DNA of 64,000 nucleotides from Paraburkholderia rhynchosiae (lineage in GTDB: Bacteria > Pseudomonadota > Gammaproteobacteria > Burkholderiales > Burkholderiaceae): positions 29,531 through 93,530 of the forward strand of contig NZ_PNXY01000027.1 in the NCBI RefSeq assembly GCF_002879865.1, read 5' to 3'. Shown one piece after another: positions 18,677-27,370 of this stretch. The notes beneath the pieces were generated by a model. The model was given only the letters and a program-made list of their open reading frames with translations. It was not told where the DNA came from and made no database searches. The translations under genes were made by a program, and so were the position numbers. How positions within the stretch are numbered: the first letter of the stretch is position 1; every line of letters starts with the position of its first letter.

Positions 18677-20140
18677 TTAGAATTGAAGGCCCGGCGAAAC
18701 GCTCGCGGGCATTTGCAGTTGCGCGCTTTCGACGGACGCCATCGGATACGCGCAGTAATCGGCCGCGTAATACGCGCTCGGCCGGTGGTTGCCCGAACGG
18801 CCCGGACCGCCGAACGGCGCGCCCGACGAAGCCCCATTGGTCGGCCGGTTCCAGTTGACGATGCCCGCGCGGATCGAACGCTGGAAATGCGTCCACAGCG
18901 ATTCGTCGTCGGCAAGCAGGCCCGCCGAAAGACCGAACTCCGTGTCGTTGGCCTTTTCGAGCGCTTCTTCGAAGCTGCCGTAGCGGACAATTTGCGCAAG
19001 CGGTCCGAAGTGCTCTTCGTCGGGCAGATTCTTTACGGCGCTCACGTCGAGAATGGCCGGCGTGACGAAGCCGAGTTTCGGATCGCGCTGCTCCATCTTC
19101 AGCAGGGCTTTTGCGCCGTCGGCAAGCAAACGCTCCTGGGCCGCGACGAGACGCGAAGCCGCGCGTGCCGAGATCACCGCGCCCATGAAAGGCTGCGGCT
19201 CCGCGTTGTATTCGGCGACGCTGATGCGCGACGTGACCTCGGTGAGGCGCGCGAGGAAGCGGTCCCCGAACGCATCGTTCGGCACAAGGATACGGCGCGC
19301 GCACGTGCAGCGCTGACCCGCCGACAGAAACGCCGACTGGATCGTGTGATGCACGGCGGCGTCGAGGTCCGCGACCGGGCCGATCACGAGCGGATTGTTG
19401 CCGCCCATCTCAAGAGCGAGCACGATCTCGGGACGTCCGCCGAATTGCTTGTGCAGCAATGTTCCGGTGTCCGAACTACCTGTGAAGAACAGGCCGTCGA
19501 TCTGCCGGTGATTCGCGAGCGCAATGCCCGCGTCCTTCTCGCCCTGCACGAGATTCAGCACGCCGGCTGGCAAGCCCGCGTCGCGCCAGATCTGCACGGT
19601 GAGCGCGGCGACGCCCGGCGCAAGTTCCGATGGTTTGAACACGACCGCATTGCCCGCGATCAGCGCCGGCACGATGTGCCCATTCGGCAGATGTCCCGGA
19701 AAGTTATACGGCCCGAACACCGCCACCACGCCATGCGGACGATGCCGCAATACCGCCGTGCCGTCCGCCATCGCCGAACGCTTTTCGCCGGTGCGCTCGT
19801 TGTAGGACTGAATAGAAATCTCGACTTTCGCGGCCATCGAAGCGGCTTCCGTGCGCGCTTCCCACAGCGGCTTGCCGGTTTCGCGGCCGATTGCTTCCGC
19901 AAGCGCTTCCTTGCGTTCCGTGACGAGCGTGGCGAAGCGGCGCACTACCGCGCAACGCTCGTCGAGGCTCGCTGCCGACCATGCCGCGAAGGCACGGCGC
20001 GCGCTGCGCACCGCGTGGTCAACGTCGTCAGCGGACGCGCTGTTGCCTTCCCACACCGTCGCGCCCGTGCCCGGATTGCGCGACGCGAATGCGGGTCCTG
20101 TGGCGGCGGCCCATTCGCCGTCGATGAAAAGCTCGCTCAT
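18677..20140 (-). CDS. astD: Succinylglutamate semialdehyde dehydrogenase
   Basis: AstD oxidises N-succinylglutamate semialdehyde with NAD. Start at MSELFIDGEW gives 487 residues (E. coli 492) with AAGGA five bases before the ATG; a second ATG two codons upstream would overlap the astA stop as ATGA. The aldehyde dehydrogenase signature is complete: FGPYNFPGHLPNGH, FTGSSDTG for NAD, the general-base Glu in LALEMGGNNP and the nucleophilic Cys in SAGQRCTCARR. The long upstream in-frame extension belongs to the astA overlap and is not coding. Confidence 0.96.
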   Translation of the reverse strand: MSELFIDGEWAAATGPAFASRNPGTGATVWEGNSASADDVDHAVRSARRAFAAWSAASLDERCAVVRRFATLVTERKEALAEAIGRETGKPLWEARTEAASMAAKVEISIQSYNERTGEKRSAMADGTAVLRHRPHGVVAVFGPYNFPGHLPNGHIVPALIAGNAVVFKPSELAPGVAALTVQIWRDAGLPAGVLNLVQGEKDAGIALANHRQIDGLFFTGSSDTGTLLHKQFGGRPEIVLALEMGGNNPLVIGPVADLDAAVHHTIQSAFLSAGQRCTCARRILVPNDAFGDRFLARLTEVTSRISVAEYNAEPQPFMGAVISARAASRLVAAQERLLADGAKALLKMEQRDPKLGFVTPAILDVSAVKNLPDEEHFGPLAQIVRYGSFEEALEKANDTEFGLSAGLLADDESLWTHFQRSIRAGIVNWNRPTNGASSGAPFGGPGRSGNHRPSAYYAADYCAYPMASVESAQLQMPASVSPGLQF

Positions 20141-20142
20141 GA

Positions 20143-21180
20143 TCATCCTTGTTTGTGTTTCTGCGGCAGCACCCGCACGGTGTCGCCTGCCTTCACGCCG
20201 AGTGCCGACGCTTCGAGCGCGTTCATGAGGAACACGCCGTCGTGCGGCACACCCGCGGCCACCCCCACGCGAAAATCGCCAAGCGAGGTATTCGACACCA
20301 TGGAACGCGGCGCATCCTGCGCTGCGCCCGCCGGCACCTCGGCAATCTCGACCGGCACCAGCACGCTTTCGCGAACCGTGCGCAAGTCGGAGATATGGCA
20401 TTCGAGCACCGGACCGGCATCGAAAATATCGACGTGGTTCTCGTAGCGCAAGCCTTCCGCTTCGAGCATGCGGCGCGCGGGAATCGTGTCACTATGCGTG
20501 AGGCCGACGCATTGCTGCGCCTCTTCCGGCAACAGCTCCACATACACCGGATAGCGCGGCATCAGTTCCGCGAGAAAGGCTTTGCGTCCGTGCGAGCTGA
20601 GGTAATCCGCGGCGTTGAAATCGATCTGGTAGAAATGCGAGCCGACCGCGCGCCAGAACGGCGACGTGCCTTCTGCATCGAAATGGCCGCGCAATTCCGC
20701 GCATAAACGCTGCGGAAAGCGCTCGCGAAACTGCGCGAGAAACATGAAGCGCGAGCGCGACAGCAAGCCGCCCACACCGCTCGTGCGATAACGCGGGCTC
20801 AGGAATAGCGAACACACTTCCGCATAACCTGTCAGGTCGTGCGAGATGTTCAGCGCACGCATGCGCGTCCAGATGCCCAGATCCTGGCTCGCGTGCACCA
20901 CCGTGCTCACGCGATAGTTGTAGAACGGCTGTTGCAGTCCGACCGCGGCTTCGATTCCGCAGACGCCGGCCACGTCACCGGTTTGCGTGTCTTCCATCAC
21001 GAAGAAGTAGCCCGCTTCATGCGGCGCGGCCTTGTCTTCCATCGTGCGGCGCGCGCGTTCGACGCGCGCGGCGAGTGCTTCGCGATCGGGCTTGAACGTG
21101 GTAAGCCCTGGACCGGTTTCCTGCGCGAGCCGCATCAACGCGTCGACATCGCCTCGTTGCACCACGCGAACGACGATCAT
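20143..21180 (-). CDS. astA: Arginine N-succinyltransferase, beta (AruG/AstA) subunit
   Basis: The enzyme transfers succinyl from succinyl-CoA to the alpha-amino group of arginine or ornithine, committing arginine to this pathway. The 345-residue protein has the AstA N-terminus (VVRVVQRGDVDALMRLAQET), a GNAT-like core (YFFVMEDTQTGDVAGVCGIE) and the conserved IFDAGPVLECHISDLRTV. It overlaps the upstream aruF gene by 4 bases (ATGA), a strong sign of coupled translation of the two subunits. E. coli has only one such gene; the two-gene arrangement is that of Pseudomonas aruFG and Burkholderiales. Confidence 0.95.
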   Translation of the reverse strand: MIVVRVVQRGDVDALMRLAQETGPGLTTFKPDREALAARVERARRTMEDKAAPHEAGYFFVMEDTQTGDVAGVCGIEAAVGLQQPFYNYRVSTVVHASQDLGIWTRMRALNISHDLTGYAEVCSLFLSPRYRTSGVGGLLSRSRFMFLAQFRERFPQRLCAELRGHFDAEGTSPFWRAVGSHFYQIDFNAADYLSSHGRKAFLAELMPRYPVYVELLPEEAQQCVGLTHSDTIPARRMLEAEGLRYENHVDIFDAGPVLECHISDLRTVRESVLVPVEIAEVPAGAAQDAPRSMVSNTSLGDFRVGVAAGVPHDGVFLMNALEASALGVKAGDTVRVLPQKHKQG

Positions 21181-22238
21181 TGCGCGTCTCCCGATTGTTC
21201 ATCCAATTGCGGTTGATGCAGCGGTACGCAACGTACCGCATCGCCGTCCTGCACGCCGAGCGCGGCACGCGCCGCTTGCGCGAGCGGCGCGCCCTCGTTG
21301 CTGGCCGCCGGCAGGCCGCCGAGCACGCAGCGGAATTCGCCGTCCGCGCCGTTATGCGCGATCAGATACGTCGAATCGTTCGACGCGGCCGCCGCCTCGT
21401 GTACCGCGCGCGTTTCGTTGCGCGTCACGCACGCGCTGCGATCCACCTGTGCAGTCAGGACCGGGCCTGCATCGAAGATATCGATGAAGCGATCGGTCTC
21501 GAAGCCCTCTTCAAGATGAATTTCATACGCGAGCAAGGCCTTCGAGTCCGGCTCGCCGAGCACGCGCTGCGCCGCTTCCGGCAGCAAGGGTACATAAATT
21601 GGATACGTGGGCATCACTTCCGCGATAAACGTTCTGCTGCGTCCGCCGGATTCGATTTCGATGTCGGCGAAATTGCGGCCGAAGAATTTGCGCCCCACGG
21701 CTTCCCAGAACGGCGACACGCCGTTGTCGTCGGTTACGCCGAGCAGCAGCGAGAACACCTCTGGCGTGAAGCGCTTACGATTGGCCGCGATGTACATCAT
21801 CCGCGCGCGTGACATCAGATGCGCGGCGGCGTCGCCACGCAGCGACGGGTCGATGTAATAGCCCGCGAGCCGGCTCTTGCCCGTGAGTTCGTGGGACATG
21901 GTGAGCGCGTGAATCTTGCGGTTCACATGCAGCTCGCGCGACGCATGAATCAGCGCGTCGTTGCGAAACGCGTAGAACGGGTCCGAATAACCCGCGGCAG
22001 CGACGATGCTCGCCGTGCCCATCAGCTTGCCGCTCTCCGAATCCTCGAGCACGAACAGATAGAACTCCTCGCCCGGAAAATCGACGTCCGCGCGAAACGA
22101 GTCTTCCGACAGCGCGACGCGTGCTTCGAGCGCGCGCCGGTCGTGCGGCAGGGAATGCAGCACCGGTTGCGCGGTGCGCGCCATATGTTCGAGCGCATCG
22201 AGATCGGCGAGGCGGCCGGGGCGTACGAAGAGCATCAT
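21177..22238 (-). CDS. aruF: Arginine/ornithine succinyltransferase, alpha (AruF) subunit
   Basis: A 353-residue paralogue of the next gene, with the same GNAT-like layout: VRPGRLADLDALEHMARTA, FYLFVLEDSESGKLMGTASI and IFDAGPVLTAQVDRSACV. In Pseudomonas aeruginosa AruF and AruG form a hetero-oligomer; the gene order here (aruC-F-G-D-B-E) is identical, which is why I assign this one as alpha. The two adjacent ATG codons are both usable; AGGAA lies just upstream. Overlaps astA by 4 bases and follows astC by 52. Confidence 0.93.
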   Translation of the reverse strand: MMLFVRPGRLADLDALEHMARTAQPVLHSLPHDRRALEARVALSEDSFRADVDFPGEEFYLFVLEDSESGKLMGTASIVAAAGYSDPFYAFRNDALIHASRELHVNRKIHALTMSHELTGKSRLAGYYIDPSLRGDAAAHLMSRARMMYIAANRKRFTPEVFSLLLGVTDDNGVSPFWEAVGRKFFGRNFADIEIESGGRSRTFIAEVMPTYPIYVPLLPEAAQRVLGEPDSKALLAYEIHLEEGFETDRFIDIFDAGPVLTAQVDRSACVTRNETRAVHEAAAASNDSTYLIAHNGADGEFRCVLGGLPAASNEGAPLAQAARAALGVQDGDAVRCVPLHQPQLDEQSGDAQ

Positions 22239-22290
22239 CGTTCCTGTTGAATGTGACGCATGAGTAGTGCGATGCGTTGAAACCGGCCGT

Positions 22291-23526
22291 TTATTTCGAC
22301 GCCGCTTCGGCCTTCGCGCCGATCACTTCCGCGATGGCCTTGGCGAGACGCTCGAAGCCCTCGTTCATGTCGTCGAGCGGCATGATCAGCGACGGCACAA
22401 AGCGCAGCACGTCCGGGCCCGCCATTAGCATGATCACGCCATGCTGGCCGGCCGCCGTGACGAAGTCTTTCGCACGGCCCTTGTAGGCGTCGGTCAATTC
22501 GGCGCCGATTAACAGGCCCTTGCCGCGCACTTCTTTGATAAGACCGAAGCGTTCGTTGAGCTTCGCGAGATGACCTTTCAGCACTTCGCTACGCGTGCGC
22601 ACGCCTTCCAGCAGCTTCGGATTGCTGACCAGTTCGACCACTTTCTCGGCGATCGCCGAGCCGAGCGGATTGCCACCATAGGTCGTACCATGCACGCCCA
22701 CCTTGAAGTGCGCGGCCAGTTCGTTGGTGGTCAGCATCGCGCCGATCGGGAAGCCGTTGCCGAGTGCCTTCGCGGTGGTCAGAATGTCCGGCGTGACACC
22801 GGTTTCCTGATACGCATAGAAATAGCCGCTTCGGCCCACGCCCGTTTGTACCTCGTCAAAAATGAGCAGTGCGCCGTGCTGATCGCAAGCTTCGCGCAGC
22901 GCCTTGAGGAACGCAGGATCCGCGGGAATCACACCGCCTTCGCCCTGAATCGGCTCGACGATGACCGCACAGGTCTTCGCGCCGATTGCCTTCTTCGCCG
23001 CTTCAATGTCGTTGTACGGCAAGTGGATGATGCCTTGCGGCACCGGCCCGAAGCCTTCCGAATACTTCGGCTGACCGCCCACGCTCACGGTGAAAAATGT
23101 GCGGCCGTGGAACGACTGCGTGAAAGAGATGATTTCGAATTTGTCGGCGCCATGACGCTCGAACGCGACGCGGCGCGCGAGTTTCAGCGCGGCTTCGTTC
23201 GCTTCCGCGCCTGAGTTCGCCAAGAACGCGCGGTCGGCGAAGGTCAGGTCTTCCAGACGTTTGGCCAGACGCAGCACCGGCTCGTTGGTGTAGCCATTAC
23301 CGATATGCCAGAGCTTCCCGCCCTGCTCGTGCAAAACTTTCAGCAGTTCCGGATGCGCATGACCGAGCGCGGTGACGGCGATGCCGCCGGCGAAGTCGAT
23401 ATAGTCGCGGCCCTGCGTATCCCAGACGCGTGAGCCGAGACCGCGATCCGGCACGAAGGCGGCGGGCGCGAATACCGGCACCATCACTTCGTCGAAGGTC
23501 TTGCGTGTCACAGTCAGGTCGTTCAT
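22291..23526 (-). CDS. astC: Succinylornithine / acetylornithine transaminase
   Basis: A class III PLP aminotransferase of 411 residues. In this operon it converts N-succinylornithine and 2-oxoglutarate to succinylglutamate semialdehyde and glutamate; the family is bifunctional and often also uses acetylornithine. The PLP lysine is Lys253 in TTAKALGNGFP, with LIFDEVQTGVGR and the GAEANEAALK phosphate-binding stretch. GAGGA lies upstream of the ATG. It is the first enzyme gene of the operon, 149 bases after the ArgR-like regulator gene, so an internal promoter in that gap is possible. Confidence 0.94.
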   Translation of the reverse strand: MNDLTVTRKTFDEVMVPVFAPAAFVPDRGLGSRVWDTQGRDYIDFAGGIAVTALGHAHPELLKVLHEQGGKLWHIGNGYTNEPVLRLAKRLEDLTFADRAFLANSGAEANEAALKLARRVAFERHGADKFEIISFTQSFHGRTFFTVSVGGQPKYSEGFGPVPQGIIHLPYNDIEAAKKAIGAKTCAVIVEPIQGEGGVIPADPAFLKALREACDQHGALLIFDEVQTGVGRSGYFYAYQETGVTPDILTTAKALGNGFPIGAMLTTNELAAHFKVGVHGTTYGGNPLGSAIAEKVVELVSNPKLLEGVRTRSEVLKGHLAKLNERFGLIKEVRGKGLLIGAELTDAYKGRAKDFVTAAGQHGVIMLMAGPDVLRFVPSLIMPLDDMNEGFERLAKAIAEVIGAKAEAASK

Positions 23527-23675
23527 GGCAAATCCTCGTTACAGGTGAGAGGTAGTACACGTAGTGTAGGAAAACGCAGGCGTTACGTCTTGCGCATACG
23601 CGACGCTTTCTATGAGGTTCCATGCGGGGCGCTGGCCGCATTGCTGCGCTCGCGCACGCTTACGGCGCGGCGGGC

Positions 23676-24725
23676 TCAATCGGCCTGATCCGGCCGCTCG
23701 ATCAGCGCGCCCGCGCGCGGCTCGCTGGCTGCGGCGCCCGTCGCGCCGGTCTGTTTGTCGATCCAGTTGCGGCGATCCTCGCGCGGCGTCACGCCGAAGC
23801 GTTCGCGGTAAGCATTCGAAAAGTGCGCCGCCGACGAAAACCCGCAAGCGAGGCTGATCTGCACGACCGACTTGCTGGTGCGCTGCAATTGCGTGCGCGC
23901 TTTCGAAAGGCGCAGGCCCAGATAGTATTTGGACGGCATCGAGCCGAGATACTGGCGAAAGAGGCGCTCCAACTGCCGCCGCGATACGCCGACGAGACCC
24001 GCGATTTCATCGGTGGTGAGCGGGTCTTCGATATTCGCTTCCATCAGCAGCAACGCATCGTTCAGGCGCGGATGGCGCTCGCCAGGAGCGGTCACAAATG
24101 GAATGCGCTGACGCTCCTCGCCCGCGCGCAACACGCCGATGCCGAGCGTATCCGCGATACGGTCCGCGAGCTCGGGGCCGTGGTCGCGGCCGATCATCGC
24201 GAGCATGAAGTCGACGGTCGCCTGACCGCCCGCGCAAGTCGCGCGATCGCGGTCGATTTCAAAGATCTGCTGTGTGACGATGGAGCGCTCGAACTGCTCC
24301 GAGAACTGCTGATACGTCTCCCAATTGACGCTCACGCGATAGCCGGACAACTGCCCCGCCATCGCGAGCCACCACACACCGTGATGAATGCCGGTGACGA
24401 GCGGCGTACGCTGCCCAACGCGCGACAGGCTCGCGAGAAACAGGCGATAGTCGGCAAATTGCTGAAACCGCTCGCTGACGATAATCAACCAGTCGCACGC
24501 AATGGCGTCGCCGAATGCGGCGTCGGCGGGCCATTGCGCGCCGCCCGCAAGCGGCACTGCGCGGCCGTCCCACGAGCACACCTGCACGCGGTACAGCGCG
24601 CGGCCGTCGATTTCATTGGCGAGATTGAGTGCGTCGACAATCGGCCCGACGCCCGACATCGACACAGGCGGCAACGCAACGATTGCGACCTGCGTCGTGC
24701 GAGCCGGGCTGGACGTGCGGGCCAT
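23676..24725 (-). CDS. AraC-family regulator with GATase1-like domain, ArgR-type
   Basis: The 349-residue protein has a DJ-1/PfpI-like N-terminal domain (residues ~10-195) and two C-terminal AraC helix-turn-helix motifs (~225-325: DEIAGLVGVSRRQLERLFRQ and ISLACGFSSAAHFSNAYRER). This is the architecture of Pseudomonas ArgR, an arginine-responsive activator of aot transport and aru catabolic genes, unrelated to E. coli ArgR. Its place between the transporter and catabolic genes fits that role exactly. No clear ribosome site; it starts 31 bases after hisP, suggesting cotranscription. It also resembles CdhR/GbdR-type regulators, so the arginine role rests on context. Confidence 0.88.
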   Translation of the reverse strand: MARTSSPARTTQVAIVALPPVSMSGVGPIVDALNLANEIDGRALYRVQVCSWDGRAVPLAGGAQWPADAAFGDAIACDWLIIVSERFQQFADYRLFLASLSRVGQRTPLVTGIHHGVWWLAMAGQLSGYRVSVNWETYQQFSEQFERSIVTQQIFEIDRDRATCAGGQATVDFMLAMIGRDHGPELADRIADTLGIGVLRAGEERQRIPFVTAPGERHPRLNDALLLMEANIEDPLTTDEIAGLVGVSRRQLERLFRQYLGSMPSKYYLGLRLSKARTQLQRTSKSVVQISLACGFSSAAHFSNAYRERFGVTPREDRRNWIDKQTGATGAAASEPRAGALIERPDQAD

Positions 24726-24756
24726 CGCTTGACTAAGACGCTGAGAGCGGGCCGCG

Positions 24757-25548
24757 TTACTTCAAGCTGCCGGAGAGGAACTGCTTGAGCCGGTCGCTGC
24801 GCGGCGTGGTCAGCACCTCGGCGGGCAGGCCTTCTTCTTCGGTGCGGCCTTGATGCAGGAACATCACATGGTTCGACACGTTGCGCGCGAAACCCATTTC
24901 GTGCGTGACGACGATCATCGTGCGCCCTTCTTCGGCGAGCTTCTGCATGACCTTCAACACTTCGCCGACGAGTTCGGGGTCGAGCGCGGAAGTCGGCTCG
25001 TCGAACAGCATCACGTCGGGGTCCATTGCGAGTGCGCGTGCAATCGCCACACGCTGCTGCTGCCCCCCCGACAGATGCGACGGGTACTGCTTTTCCAGCC
25101 GCGGCGCGAGACCCACTTTCTCGAGATATTCGCGCGCGCGCTCTTCGGCTTCGCGACGCGGCAGGCCGAGCACATGAATCGGCGCCTCGACGATGTTCTC
25201 GATCACGTTCATATGCGCCCATAAGTTGAAGTGCTGGAACACCATCGCGAGCTTCGTGCGGATGCGTTGCAGTTGCTTGTGATCGGCCACTTCGAGATTG
25301 CCGGCGCGGTCGGTTTTAGTCTTGACCGCTTCGCCGTCGACGACGATCTGCCCGGCGTTCGGCCGCTCGAGAAAATTAATGCAGCGCAGAAAGGTGCTCT
25401 TGCCCGAGCCGCTCGCGCCGATGATGCTGATTACGTCGCCCTTGTTCGCGTTGAGCGAGACACCCTTGAGCACCTCGTTGTCGCCGTAGCGCTTGTGGAT
25501 GTCCTGCACGGCGAGCTTGCATGCTTCGGTTTGCGTGGTGTGGAGCAA
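24757..25548 (-). CDS. hisP: Basic amino acid ABC transporter ATP-binding protein
   Basis: A 263-residue HisP/AotP-type ATPase that powers uptake through HisQM. Walker A GASGSGKST is at residues 44-52, the signature LSGGQQQR at 159-166 and Walker B VMLFDEP at 179-185, with the switch His in VVTHEMGFA. The best start is a TTG with GGGAG seven bases before it; no ATG precedes the conserved N-terminus. It lies 78 bases after hisM, on the same strand. Confidence 0.95.
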   Translation of the reverse strand: MLHTTQTEACKLAVQDIHKRYGDNEVLKGVSLNANKGDVISIIGASGSGKSTFLRCINFLERPNAGQIVVDGEAVKTKTDRAGNLEVADHKQLQRIRTKLAMVFQHFNLWAHMNVIENIVEAPIHVLGLPRREAEERAREYLEKVGLAPRLEKQYPSHLSGGQQQRVAIARALAMDPDVMLFDEPTSALDPELVGEVLKVMQKLAEEGRTMIVVTHEMGFARNVSNHVMFLHQGRTEEEGLPAEVLTTPRSDRLKQFLSGSLK

Positions 25549-25626
25549 GATGCTCTCCCTTTGAATATACGGATCGAACTTCGACGGCGCCGTTGTGTTG
25601 CGCCGAACGCGGCAAACACGGCGCGA

Positions 25627-26340
25627 TCAATGCGTGCGCACCGCCAGGTAGCCCAGCCAGTGACGCTCGGCGCGGCGGAACAACGCGACCAGCGCGAACG
25701 ACACCACGAGGTAGATCAGCGCCGCCAGGCCGAACGCGTCGAACGACTGGTACGTGGCCGAATTCGCGTCGCGCGCCACCTTGAGAATGTCCGGCACGGT
25801 GGCCGTGAATGCGACCGTGGTGGCGTGCAGCATCAGGATCACTTCGTTACTGTACAACGGCAAGGCGCGGCGCAGCGCCGACGGTATCACAATGCGGCGG
25901 TACATCGTGAACCAGCTCATGCCGTAGGCGCGGGCCGCTTCCACTTCACCGTGCGACGTCGAGCGAATCGCGCCGGCGAAGATCTCCGTGGTGTACGCGC
26001 AGGTGTTCAACGCGAACGCGAGAATCGCGCAGTGAAAACCGCTGCGAAAGAATGCATCCAGAAGTTGATGCGAACGCACGAATTCGAGGCTGTACATGCC
26101 GGTATAGATCAGCAGCAGTTGCACGTACAGCGGCGTGCCGCGAAACACGTAGGTATAGAGACGCACCGGCGTCGAGAGCCAGCGTTTTTTCGACACGCGC
26201 GCGACCGCGAGCGGAATCGCGAGACAGAAGCCAATCCCGACAGACAACACCAGCAGCCACAGCGTGACCGCAAGACCGGACATGCGCTGGCCGTCCCAGT
26301 AGAGAAACGCGCGCCAGAACTGATTGAGAATGTCGATCAT
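25627..26340 (-). CDS. hisM: Basic amino acid ABC transporter permease (HisM/AotM)
   Basis: A 237-residue inner-membrane permease of the polar amino acid family with about five hydrophobic helices. The EAA loop, which contacts the ATPase, reads GEVEAARAYGMSWFTMYRRI. FRGTPLYVQLLLIYTG is the usual third-helix stretch. It starts 4 bases after hisQ, with the ribosome site inside the end of hisQ. Pairs with HisQ to form the translocation pore. Confidence 0.94.
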   Translation of the reverse strand: MIDILNQFWRAFLYWDGQRMSGLAVTLWLLVLSVGIGFCLAIPLAVARVSKKRWLSTPVRLYTYVFRGTPLYVQLLLIYTGMYSLEFVRSHQLLDAFFRSGFHCAILAFALNTCAYTTEIFAGAIRSTSHGEVEAARAYGMSWFTMYRRIVIPSALRRALPLYSNEVILMLHATTVAFTATVPDILKVARDANSATYQSFDAFGLAALIYLVVSFALVALFRRAERHWLGYLAVRTH

Positions 26341-26344
26341 GGTC

Positions 26345-27046
26345 TTAGAGCTCCGCGTGCCGCACGCCGATCGAATAGCGACGTTCCAGCCAGATCAGTG
26401 CGAGATTCGATACGGTCGTCAGCGCGAGATAGATCAGCGCCGCGATCAGAATGAAGAAGAACATGTTGAAGGTGCTTTTGCCCGCGTCCTGCGCGGCCTT
26501 GACGACATCCGCGAGGCCGATGATCGACACCAGCGCCGTCGCTTTCACGAGCACCTGCCAGTTGTTGCCGATGCCCGGCAACGCGAAACGCATCATCTGC
26601 GGAAACAGAATGCGTGCGAACACGCGCGCGCCGCTCATGCCGTAGGCGCTGCCCGCCTCGAGTTGGCCGCGCGGCACCGCCAGAAACGCGCCGCGAAACG
26701 TCTCGGTGAAGTACGCGCCGTAGATGAAGCCGAGCGTCAGCACGCCGGCAACGAATGGATCGATGTCGAACTGCGCGACATCGAGCGCGTCGGTCAGATT
26801 GTTGACCGCGATCTGGATGCTGTAGAACAGCAGCAGCATCAGCACGAGGTCGGGCACCGAACGGATCAGCGTCGTGTAGCCGGTGGCGAGCGCGCGCAGC
26901 GGCCGGTTCAAGGAGAGTTTCGCCGCCGCGCCCGCGAGGCCGAGCAGCACGGCGGCCGCCAGCGACAGGACGGACAGCTCGATCGTCTGGATCGTGCCGG
27001 CCAGTAATACCGGACCAAAGCCGTATAGCAACACGCGTGTCTCCAT
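26345..27046 (-). CDS. hisQ: Basic amino acid ABC transporter permease (HisQ/AotQ)
   Basis: A 233-residue permease paralogous to HisM, with EAA loop GQLEAGSAYGMSGARVFARI and RSVPDLVLMLLLFY. First gene of the arginine block; the 324 bases upstream are non-coding and should hold the main promoter. Placing the transport genes before the regulator and catabolic genes gives one transcription direction for uptake, control and breakdown. Confidence 0.94.
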   Translation of the reverse strand: METRVLLYGFGPVLLAGTIQTIELSVLSLAAAVLLGLAGAAAKLSLNRPLRALATGYTTLIRSVPDLVLMLLLFYSIQIAVNNLTDALDVAQFDIDPFVAGVLTLGFIYGAYFTETFRGAFLAVPRGQLEAGSAYGMSGARVFARILFPQMMRFALPGIGNNWQVLVKATALVSIIGLADVVKAAQDAGKSTFNMFFFILIAALIYLALTTVSNLALIWLERRYSIGVRHAEL

Positions 27047-27370
27047 CCTGGTTCGTTTGAGAATCCCACGGATGTCGTCGGCTTGTGCGATCCCGACTCA
27101 TCCGTCATGGCGCGGAGTCTCGCAAGCGAAAATTAAATTCTCAAAGGCACGCGTGAAGTTTGCTGCGTTGCAGCAAGTCAGGCTTAAGGGCGTCGCGTGG
27201 TTCGCGGGGCTTGGTTTCGCGGGATGTTGCGTTTTGCGAGGCGATGTGCGCACGGTGGGCGCCGCCGCGATTTAGCAAGTTTGCGGTCGCTTTTTCGATA
27301 GGCGGCGCGGCGCTCGTACAGGGCAAGGCGCCATGAAACCGCCGCGCGGCGGCTTGTTGTTCACCCTTCG
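27047..27370 (-). promoter_or_regulatory. Non-coding region upstream of hisQ, probable promoter and operator
   Basis: No gene seen in these 324 bases. They contain an A/T-rich island at ~27128-27145 and a perfect 7-bp inverted repeat with a 3-base spacer (TTGCTGC-GTT-GCAGCAA, 27160-27176), ~115 bases before the hisQ start. That is a reasonable operator position for the arginine block, but I see no clear copy of the Pseudomonas ArgR half-site TGTCGC-N8-AA. Confidence is for a promoter region in general. Confidence 0.45.
27339..27352 (-). terminator. Weak terminator-like hairpin after the patatin gene
   Basis: CCGCC/GGCGG stem with a GCGC loop, 18 bases past the patatin stop, followed on the minus strand by only three T. 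It could be a weak terminator or chance GC pairing. Confidence 0.35.

Noticed and set aside
18491..20446. 651-codon plus-strand frame across the astB/astD region
   Set aside because: Opposite strand of two clear catabolic enzymes; only His/Arg-rich shadow sequence.
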